From positions 62,001-126,000 of the forward strand of contig JAAEAF010000119.1 in assembly GCA_011037195.1 (NCBI GenBank): a stretch of 64,000 nt of DNA, written 5' to 3'. Below are positions 55,981 to 64,000 of the stretch, piece by piece; position 1 is the first letter of the stretch, and each line of letters begins with the position of its first letter. A program made the position numbers and the translations under genes. Under the pieces are notes generated by a model that saw nothing but the letters and a program-made list of their open reading frames with translations, searched no databases and had not been told where the DNA came from. The DNA is from Triatoma infestans. Its lineage: Eukaryota > Arthropoda > Insecta > Hemiptera > Reduviidae.

Positions 55981-58238
55981 TAGGGAACGGATTCGTATGT
56001 ATTTACATATTTTTTTGTAGGCAATTTACAGACTAGAAGTATTCATACTGACACTTTTTAAGCCGTTTGAGTCTACTTTTATCACATATTTCCACATATT
56101 TGGATGTTATCGCATATTTATACATATTTGATAAAAATAAATAAATATTTCTACATATTTAATCAAAATATGTACATATTTTTTCATATTTTTCATTTTG
56201 GGCATATTTTCATAATTGGGAGGTGGTTGACAGGAACTGTGAACCACAGACTGTAGGGCTGTGAATCACAGTGGGTACAATGGTTATTGTAATTTACACA
56301 GAATGCTGCTAAACAGTGACGGGCACTTGTTAGTTCTTTGAAGTTGTCTGACGTTGTCTGTTCTATCAGCTCGTTCGTTGACGTGTCCAATTCATTTCGT
56401 CGGTCACTTAGTGTATTCTTTTTTGGGTGAAATGCCACGAACATCGGCCTCAAACAGACAACTGGTTGCTAAATATCTTCGCGAGTTTCCAGCAGAACTT
56501 TTTCGAAGTGATGGAGACATTTTGTACTGCACAGCTTGTGACAAGCGCGTTTCTTGCTCTAAACATTCCCAAGTCACCCAACATATTGCCACCGGATCGC
56601 ACATAGAGAATAAAAACAGAAAGAAAGAGAGGACGTCCTATCAAGCCTTCCTTACATCTCCATCATCAAGTAAGTCTACTCTGAGTACAGATCTGTGTCG
56701 GGCTTTGGTTAGAGCAGATATCCCTTTCCACAAACTTAAAAATCCTCATTTCAAAGGATTCTTAGAGACCTATATTGGGAAAAAAATGCCTGACGAGAGC
56801 ACTCTGCGGAAAAACTACCTGGAAGATATCTATAAAGATACACTAACCAAAATTCGAGAACATATCAAAGATGGACCGATTTGGGTGTCAATTGATGAAA
56901 CCACTGACGTTGAGGGCAGGTATATTGCCAATGCAGTTATTGGAAAACTTGACAGTGATGCTGATGTGGATTCAAAGCCATTCCTTTTGAACTGTGAGGT
57001 TCTCGAAAAATGCAATCATTCCACCATTTCACATTCTTCGATGCCTCAATGCATATCCTATGGCCCAGTGGAGTTTTGAACGAAAAAGTTCTTTTGTTTC
57101 TCTCTGATGCTGCCCCCAACATGGTCAAGGTTGGGCAATCTGTTCAGGTATTTTATCCTAAGATAATTCATGTGACGTGTATTGCTCATGCCTTGCATCG
57201 AGTAGCAGAAACTGTCCGATCTTTGTTCAGTGACGTAGATTCCTTAATCTCCTCGGTTAAAAAAGTGTTCTTAAAAGCACCAAGTCGCATTAAAATGCTA
57301 AAAGATCTCTATCCAGACTTGTGCCTTCCACCAGAACCAATATTGACAAGATGGGGTACTTGGCTGGAAGCAGCTCAGTATTACTATGAAAACTACAATA
57401 AAATCAAGAATGTCCTTTCACATCTCGAAGACGAAGCAGTAGCGATAAATACAGCCAAGTCTTTATTCGAGAAACCTAATTTAAGGAACGACCTTGCATT
57501 CATTTCTGACAATTGCGTATTTCTTGCACAAGCCATTACCCAACTTGAGTCCCAAAATGTTCGACTGACAGAAAACGTGTCCAACGTTAAAAAAGTCATC
57601 GAAAAGGTGGAAGGAATACCTGGGAGTAAGGGAGATCTGATCAGATCAAAACTGGTAGAAGTACTGAGCAAGAACAAAGGGTGGGAGACCATCTGCCAGA
57701 TTTCTGATATTATCAGTGGAACAGAAGTCACCTCAGAACATCGTGTACCCTTTACAACCAACGAGATAACTTCTTTCAGCAAGGCACCTATAACATCTGT
57801 AGATGTTGAACGATCTTTTAGTCGTTACAAGTCCATCTTACGCCCAGATCGTCGTCACTTTACGTTCCAACATTTGAAATTTCATGTGGTTGCAAACAAT
57901 TTCGAAGAGTGAAGTTTTCAAAATTGAAAATTTAACACATCTTTTTATAAATAGTAAAAATGTTCTTTGTTGTATAAATCATTATAACTTGTAAAAACAA
58001 ATTATTTTGTTCCTAATAAATTATTATAAATTGTAAAAATGTTCTTTTCTTGTATAAATAATTATAACTTGCCCCCCCCAAAAAAAATTCCATTTTCATA
58101 AAAAAAAATGTCCATTTTACTTAAATATTCCAGAAAATATTTTAAGAAAATCACATATTTTCCACATAATTGACGAAAATAAATGCATATTTTAATTAAA
58201 TATTTGGCATTTTTAAATACATAAAAATCCGTTCCTTA
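55981..58238 (+). mobile_element. Complete hAT transposon (CGGBP1-related)
   Basis: A 2258-bp element bounded by inverted ends TAGGGAACGGATTCGTATG and, on the other strand, TAAGGAACGGATTTTTATG. It is flanked by a perfect 8-bp duplication, GTTATATC, at 55973-55980 and 58239-58246, the diagnostic hAT target-site length. Both subterminal regions are dense in CATATTT-type repeats. The interior holds one transposase gene (56432-57912) with a single evident frameshift. Confidence 0.92.
56432..57912 (+). pseudogene. hAT transposase, CGGBP1-like, one frameshift
   Basis: About 490 residues. The ATG at 56432 (MPRTSASNRQ) is preferred over the upstream in-frame ATG at 56354 because similarity to CGGBP1-type proteins begins after it. 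Residues about 31-60 form a BED-like zinc finger (LYCTACDKRV, then HIATGSH; C-X2-C and H-X5-H). The next part, with ALVRADIPFHKL and DESTLRKNYL, resembles the conserved half of vertebrate CGGBP1, a protein thought to derive from such a transposase. Catalytic-region landmarks follow: WVSIDETTD (first Asp), LLFLSDAAPNM (second Asp), LTRWGTWLEAA, and the C-terminal SVDVERSFSRYKS of the hAT dimerisation domain with the expected Glu. A frameshift near 57025-57035 separates two long frames (to 57079, and from 57010). It would cut and paste the element, but this copy cannot make the full protein unless the shift is an error. Confidence 0.88.
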
Positions 58239-58258
58239 GTTATATCAAATATTATATA

Positions 58259-58499
58259 GGGAAGGAATTAGCTCATTGGTTAGCGCGTTGGACTCCCACG
58301 CGGAGGACCCCGGTTAGAGACCAGTGCTACCCTTAGACTTTTTTCTTCCTATGAGCCTCTACAGCTCACTGTCCGGTGATGGACAGTGTTATCTGTAACG
58401 AGAGAACACTGTCCGGAGGCCGGCAGTGCACTGAGATGACTCCGGGCGCCAATGACCATAGATGTTGACGCACCTTAAATTAAAAAATAAAATAAAAAA
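58259..58499 (+). mobile_element. tRNA-derived SINE, family A-type, copy 3
   Basis: The most complete copy. The head is GAAGGAATTAGCTCATTGG with TTAGCGCGTTGGACTCCC, and the decayed B box is GGTTAGAGACC. The body contains GAGCCTCTACAGCTCACTG and ACTGTCCGGAGGCCGGCAG, and the tail is A-rich. Pairs of CACTGTCCGG and GGACAGTGTT inside the body can fold into a stem. It sits 12 bp beyond the hAT target duplication. Confidence 0.85.
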
Positions 58500-59392
58500 G
58501 TTGATTCCTTGTTATGACCAATCACTTCTACTACGTGCCTGGATGGGCCCCCCCCTTGTCCCCCCCCACAACACCTCTATATTTATTTTAGTACAAATGA
58601 ATAAAATTTGAAGCTTAAATACAATACGTCATTTAATTGTATTAACTACAGTATGATATGCAGCACATTGTTTTTGTTTTTTAAATAATTTAATTGATAT
58701 ATAAAATTAAACTGGCCAAGTGGCAAGAACCAATGAAACTGCTTGTTGGTTAACCTCTCTACTATCTACTAAGTTCATACAAAATCCGACTTGAAAAAGG
58801 CGGGTAACGGCTGACTAAATTGGTGTAGCGTGAGTAAGTGGCGGGTTAGTTTATATGCGGGTGTGTTACCAGACCACTATTTCTCGTATCTCTACTACTG
58901 GGCAGCAATACACAGGAGCAGTGGAGGCGGGGCTATACCAGGAGTTGAGGTAGTAACAAACCTAACGTGGTCATAAACTCACCAGTCTAAACTAACGAGC
59001 CGAAAGTGAACGAGATGGCCGCGGTACACACACTAAACCTGCCCCAGTACTAGTGGGGCTAAACGCTCTAGGGATGCCACCAGAACTCATTCACTAATGC
59101 CCCATGTTTCTCCTCAACAAACCACTTCTATTTCGAGAGAACTAACTAACTAACTAACTAACCAATGCACACCCTCCCCGTTTTGCACCTATCTACTCCA
59201 GAGGAATATAACCTAACTACCATGAAGTTATTTGCGGCCAGTCCACGTTTCTGTAGATTAAATGGATATCGCTCAATCAGTTTAAACTATGATCTCAATA
59301 CCTAAATTTACTGCTATTTATAGACACTATGAGTTCAAATTTCCTAAAATTTAACCCAAGGGTTAAAGTTGTATTCAAGAATACAACTTTTT
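58500..59392. other. Unassigned, GC-balanced in the middle
   Basis: Contains C runs near 58547-58568, a balanced stretch at 58790-59110 without a long open frame, and CTAA repeats at 59140-59162. No feature recognised. Confidence 0.4.
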
Positions 59393-59520
59393 CAAACTTT
59401 CTCTTATTGTTGCAATTGTATCAAGTTTTTTGAAATTAAGTTTTCAAGGGTAAAGCGTGTTTTGAGTTCCCCAGAATATGGACAACAACAAAATTTGGTG
59501 TGGAACACTCGAATAATTAT
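59393..59520 (+). repeat. Short family A variant (head joined to inverted tail), copy 3
   Basis: A decayed head (ACTTTCTCTTATTGTTGC, then GTGTTTTGAGTTCCC) is joined to the inverted tail (ATTTGGTGTGGAACACTCG). Same junction type as at 23620-23770. Confidence 0.6.
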
Positions 59521-59539
59521 TTATATTTTAATTCTCTAA

Positions 59540-60114
59540 AGCAGCCTCTACACGGTCAATAATATTGACAATATTTAGAGTATTGACAATAATATTGACC
59601 ATATAAGGTGAAAAAATTGTATTGATGGTCGGTATTGACAAGAGTATTGATGAAATTCAGATTTTCTGATTTTCGAGTATCAATACTGAGAATTAGAGGG
59701 GATATTGACAATATTATTGACCGTGTAGGGGCGGCGCCAATATTTCCATCAATACTCAGTTCAATAGTTTTATACAACGTTGAAACTAACCTATACAAAA
59801 CAAAAGCGATACTAATATAATAGGTTAAAGGACTTTATGAGTAGTGCCAAGCGCCACAATAATAGCTACGCAAGCTTTGAATGATTATTCATTTTTAAAG
59901 GCTAAAAAAAGCCAACAAAATAACGAGTACAAACACGTAAATTCACTCTCCTAGTGGCAGAAGTAGTAACTAATGAGCACAGTTATTGACAAAAGTATTG
60001 ACAATAATATTGATCGTGTAAGGTAAAGAAATATTGAAACTGGTTAGCACGAGTATTGATGGTTATATTGTCAATACTGATATTGACAATATTATTGAGC
60101 GTGACGAGGCCGCT
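59540..60114 (-). mobile_element. PIF/Harbinger-derived MITE, inverted relative of 39800-40615
   Basis: A 575-bp element in opposite orientation, with ends AGCAGCCTCTACACGGTC and, on the other strand, AGCGGCCTCGTCACGCTC. The three-base flanks are TAA (left) and TTA (right), one mismatch from a duplication. The subterminal TATTGACAATA motifs match those of the larger element. Between them only the first 17 transposase codons (59843-59892, minus strand) and the distal 3' part remain. Confidence 0.85.
59843..59892 (-). pseudogene. Residual 5' end of Harbinger transposase
   Basis: Fifty bases matching the first 51 bases of the transposase frame at 40005 (ATG through the GCGCTTGGCACT region), with one base missing and a few substitutions. 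The sequence then jumps to the distal part of the element, so the gene was removed by a deletion. It shows the MITE came from the coding element or a close relative. No product is possible. Confidence 0.8.
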
Positions 60115-60670
60115 TTAGTAAAAGAGCTTCATTGCGTTCGTGTCAAATTTTCAAAATTGAAATTTCACCGGAAATACAGAAATACATGTTTTGAGGTACG
60201 CTGGGCACAAAATATGTGCATGTTTGTGTATGTGTGTGTGTATTTGTTAATAACACAAATATCCCAAAAACCAATTTGCTTCGAACTTTATACACTACAT
60301 ACATAAATATCTATCACCTTTATTTGAAATATCCCGGGAAAATTGATTATTTTGTGAAGATTCCATGAGAAAAGTAGCGTTAATGCTTTTCTCTAAAGTA
60401 CCACTTCAGTACAATGTATAGCTATGCTACCTACATAATATTAATATGCACCGGAAGTATTGATAGAATTCCAAATTTAAAGAAAATCGGTTAACCGGAA
60501 GTGCGGCTTTATAGAATAGGTTTGTGAAATTTTGTTGAAATTTTCTCAAATACGATTATAATAATTTCCGGGCTGGCCCTGACAGGTTGGTGCTTATCCC
60601 AGTCACATTTATATTGAGGCAAATAAGTGAAATTTAATAATGTTTAAAGAAAATTTGTCAAGTTATATAC
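60115..60670 (+). repeat. Family A head and unit
   Basis: A head phrase (TTTCACCGGAAATACAG and CATGTTTTGAGGTAC) directly follows the Harbinger MITE, with TG repeats near 60222-60241. A unit lies at 60300-60560 with TTAACCGGAAGTGCGGCTTT. The MITE therefore sits at the 5' end of this copy. Confidence 0.7.
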
Positions 60671-60674
60671 AACT

Positions 60675-60905
60675 GTTGTTGTGGTTGCTTTCGTAGAGCT
60701 GGAAAGCGGTTTCTACTTTCCGTGATAGCCTGCTTCTTTCTGCGATCATCGACCAGTTTCCGGCGCTCGCCCATCATCAGGATGCTTTTGTTAAACACTG
60801 TGATTACATGCACAGATCAAATCTTGTTATCGCACTGCTTGACAAAAGCATCCTCCACAAAAAGAAGCAGGGTATCCCGGAAAATATCTCTGATATATAC
60901 AATTG
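60675..60905. mobile_element. Palindromic foldback element (family M), copy 4
   Basis: The left arm is AGAGCTGGAAAGC with TTCCGTGATAGCCTGCTTC. The right arm is GAAGCAGGGTATCCCGGAAA with ATATCTCTGAT. The inner arms CATCAGGATGCTTTTG and CAAAAGCATCCT are complementary. The left arm contains a hammerhead-like string on the minus strand (60746-60788: CTGATGA, GAAA, CTGGTC and a CATC/GATG stem I) with an imperfect stem II. Confidence 0.75.
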
Positions 60906-62405
60906 TGTTATAAAAGTGTTTGTTGATAGTTGATGTTATTATTATGTTATGAAGAAATTTGGTGAGTATTGGACAAAAAAAACAAAAAAAAAACCATTCA
61001 ATTATGCCAAAGTTTCGACCGAATTTCCTGTCTTTATCGAAGCTTTATTATATAGATAGTCTTGAAGATGTGGAAAAAGAATTTTTAGTAGAACTTTGAA
61101 AGTTACAACTTTTTTTTTTACTGCACAGAAACATAAATAAAGAAAATTAAAAGTTAGTTGCTTGCGTTTTTAAATCATCTACAGAAATGAAAGTTTGGTT
61201 TGAATAAGCGATTCATTAATAATTGTATTATTAATTGGTCTAAGAGAGAAAGTTTTGTGTTTTGTTTCAGTTTACTGCGATTTTCTTCATGAATAATCCC
61301 AACAGTTTCCATTAAACTTGTTTATCCAGACTATATACGTACACAGACCTATCAGTTTTGTTTGTAAGTTTTTACCGAGAAAGTTCATTTAAGTGAAGGG
61401 GTTTTGGGGGTAGCGTGAAGTTGTGGTTTCCTCGATAAAAATCGTCTTATTAAGCTCAGAATTCCCACCATTGATGTAACATGAAAATTGAGCTTTGTAA
61501 ATCTTATAAGCTTGAAGAAAATTTGTTACCAGTAAACCATTTAAAATACCAGATTTTTTTTTTTTTAATTCTGAGTTTAATTCCTCTATAAAAGAAAATC
61601 ACCAAAATAGGATGAAAAGAAAAAAAGGAAAGCCTAAAATTAGACAGGAAAAAAAGAAGTAAAATAACTTCTAAATCACAGCATAGTTGACTAATTTTTC
61701 CCGGCTCAATCTTAACAAGGTAAAAATAAAAAATAAAAGGAATTGATTTTTTTTTCTCTGTCGGATATTGGTTTTTCTTCTTCCTGTAGGGGATAACAAT
61801 TTCATGGGTGAAATCCCAAATTCCCTGGGCCAGTTGCAATTACATGCTGCGTATAGGTTAATTTACACTGGGGCAACCGGTGGGATATTGTATCTAATTA
61901 CAATGCCCAGGGTTTGTGGATATACATAGATACATACACCCACCCAGAGCACACACAAAGGTAAAAACCATGCGCTGCCATGGAAACTATTGCAAGATTT
62001 GGTAACAGGAGATATATACGTGTTGAAAAATTTATTCCCATATAAATTTCCTTGGCATTCTGGTTCAATGAAAATTGATGTGATTAAAATTGACTAAAAA
62101 TATTACGTGCAGCTAGCAGTTCTTCATCGATTTTCTTAATAAAAAAAAAAATCTGTGGAGACAAAATTTTTCATCTTTTTGACGGCATTATGAATTTCTT
62201 TTTTCATCATCAGGCGATTTTATCTCTGCTTCCATGGAAACTAGTTTTTGCGTATTCTCCGTTTCTATTTCGTCATTTAAGAGTTTTACCAAAATACTGC
62301 GCACAACTTTTTTTTTTTTTTAAAAAAAGATCCTGCCGTTGTAAGACCATTGTGCCTTCCTTAGTATTTTTATTAATAATTCACTTTATTCATTTGAATT
62401 TTTTA
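60906..62405. other. Repeat echo, family A unit, then unassigned
   Basis: 60950-61040 repeats the phrase seen at 6370-6440 (AATTATGCCAAAGTTTCGAC). A family A unit lies at about 61240-61520. 61520-62400 is AT-rich without supported features. The open frames there are low-complexity. Confidence 0.45.
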
Positions 62406-62409
62406 TAAT

Positions 62410-63420
62410 AATGGTGTGTTGGAATTAAAATCACCAAAATTGCCATACAAAAACTGGACTCAATAGTTTCATTACTATATATTAATTCATGGGCTGCAGC
62501 TAACATGCTTTCCCTTAACCCAGATAAATCCAAAGCTATTGTCATAGGTTCCAATTCCTCATAAATTCCTCTGCTCCCTTCCCCACCCTTTTCCTTAACA
62601 ACATCCCGATAAAATATTGTACTTCAGTAAAAAACCTCGGAATCATCTTTGACCAAAACCTCTACTGGAAAAATCATAGCTCCCACATTATCCGCAGATC
62701 CATATTTATCTTCAGACAGTTCAATCTCTCCCGCCATCTCCTCCCAGCGAAGACCCGTCAACTCCTTGTGACCTCCCTCATATTCCCCCATTTCGACTAT
62801 GTTTGTTTAGTGTACAGGGAACTCTCTGGTGATCTCGACGGTAAACTTAAATGTCTTATGAACTGTTTTATTCGTTTTATCCTCGGGAACCCCAGCGACT
62901 CCCGCATATCGCACTTCTACCACGGGTTGAAGACGCTCTTTCCTATCCATCGTCGCCAGTATTTCCTAGGCTCTTTCCTCTTTCAAGTCATCCAATCTCA
63001 AAGACCCTCCTATATCTTCCAACTTCTGAAATTCAAATCTTCTGTCCACTCCCGTAACACTCGCTGCTCCCGTCCTTCCGATCATTATACTTCTTCGCAC
63101 CATACATCCGCTCTTAAAAAATCCTTTGTAATCCGTGCCACCTCTCTATGGAATTCCTTACCCTCGTCTATCCGCCATGCCACCACTATCGATACCGTCA
63201 AGTCCCGTCTTTTCCACCACTTCTTATCCATACAAGTCTCTTCTAACCCCTAGAAGTTCCCCGTCTATTCCTTATTCACTTATGATTGTAAATAATTTAC
63301 AATAATTATTGATGATATGAAAATAATTTTCAAGGCCAGACTCACTAGGCCATCTTTTATTTTGTATTATTGTTCCTAAGGGACTTATGTCACGGAATAA
63401 GAATAAAATTTTTCATTTCA
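62410..63420 (+). pseudogene. CR1/Jockey-like LINE, C-terminal part of reverse transcriptase ORF
   Basis: A 5'-truncated LINE of about 1 kb. 62450-62560 reads INSWAAANMLSLNPDKSKAI, the region just after the catalytic core in CR1/Jockey reverse transcriptases (NxxKT/S-type motif), and then meets a stop. Another frame takes over near 62585 with KYCTSVKNLGIIFDQNLYW (the typical LGV-FD-L-W motif), RQFNLSRHLLPAKTRQLLVT and SLIFPHFDYV, and stays open to 63253. The end, FVIRATSLWNSLPSSIR, is the classic C-terminal motif of these ORFs. A 3' region to about 63420 ends in AATAAAATTTTTCATTTCAT. One frameshift around 62560-62585 separates the halves. No RNase H or zinc knuckle is present. It is the longest intact LINE frame here. 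Confidence 0.85.
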
Positions 63421-64000
63421 TTAGCAGCCGCATGGAGCGCTACCAATGTGCCCCTTAGCATTATCTTCCTTGTCATGCCCACTACATTGCATTGGCGAAT
63501 GAGCTTCAACTTCAACACTTTATCTTCCAACTAGGAAAAATGTTTCCATCGGCAGGGGAAATCCATTAAAACACTAGAAATCCGAGGGGTAACATCAATC
63601 ACCAAATCAATATTGAACGGTTCACCAAAGAACCTGTACCACTCTTCAATCAACTCACAACAGCCAACGCTACCAACCAAGTCTACCTGCATCACCTACC
63701 AGCAATCATCACTCATTGCTCGGTCACTCTACCAGCGTTGTTTTCTCCTAAGTAAATCGTTGAAATATAAATCGTGAATGCAGTGTCATTTGTGTGTTCA
63801 TTATTTTCACCATAACCAACCAAACTATTGGGGTCTGTTTTAATTTTATTATATGTATACGAGTATTTTATATCTACAAATACAATACAAAATGAGACAG
63901 CCAATATACACAAGACTTGTTACCATACAATATCTCCAAGCGTACTCTGCATGTGTTGCAAATAACACAATGGCGTATTTGCCATCCTCTCTGTCACTTC
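63421..64000. other. Unassigned end of window
   Basis: GC-balanced to about 63760, then AT-rich. No long open frame, RNA or repeat partner seen. It may continue into an element beyond the window. Confidence 0.4.

Noticed and set aside
57393..57782. 129-codon minus-strand frame
   Set aside because: Antisense shadow of the hAT transposase.

Overview
This is nuclear DNA of a multicellular animal, strongly AT-rich and packed with decayed transposable elements. The mix fits an arthropod, perhaps a hemipteran-type insect: several non-LTR retrotransposon clades, an R2-type LINE with a restriction-like endonuclease, PIF/Harbinger and hAT DNA transposons, and tRNA-derived SINEs. The sequence alone does not fix the species. 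I found no convincing host protein-coding gene, rRNA or functional tRNA. Almost every recognisable coding stretch is a transposon relic.

The commonest component is one dispersed repeat, called family A here, present in more than 30 pieces on both strands. A full copy runs about 0.95-1.0 kb (best at 45115-46066 and 54835-55838). In order it has a 15-bp inverted repeat (ACTTTCTCTTACTCC), a conserved head, a TG-rich microsatellite, two or three tandem units of about 270-310 bp each starting near CCGGAAGTGC, the inverted repeat again (GGAGTAAGAGAAAGT), and a terminal hairpin (GTGTGAGTGTTTCACAC). This matches the layout of DINE-1/HINE-like, non-autonomous Helentron-associated elements, and it is the main candidate for an undescribed system.

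Layout. 1-11160: family A pieces, two SINE-B copies (154-351, 6071-6290) and an LTR-like repeat (2091-2410). 11174-11536: 5'-truncated LINE with a 12-bp target duplication. 12655-13345: frameshifted RTE-like LINE. 17080-18660: inverted and direct repeats. 19590-20820: GC-richer block ending in a tRNA-like SINE head. 21342-21628: palindromic foldback element. 25487-26601: RNase H-bearing LINE nested in family A. 33375-35780: family A split by a SINE and an R2-like LINE. 35884-35930: hammerhead-like motif. 37150-39540: two more LINE ends. 39800-40615: Harbinger element with TTA duplications. 48080-48690: RNase H LINE tail. 51745-53119: nested LINE/SINE/LINE cluster. 55981-58238: complete hAT element with 8-bp duplications and a transposase broken by one frameshift. 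58259-58499: SINE-A. 59540-60114: internally deleted Harbinger copy. 60675-60905: foldback element. 62410-63420: CR1/Jockey-like LINE.

The nesting gives relative ages. Family A copies are usually the host sequence, and LINEs, SINEs, the foldback elements and the hAT inserted later. The hAT looks youngest: its duplications are perfect and only one frameshift is evident.
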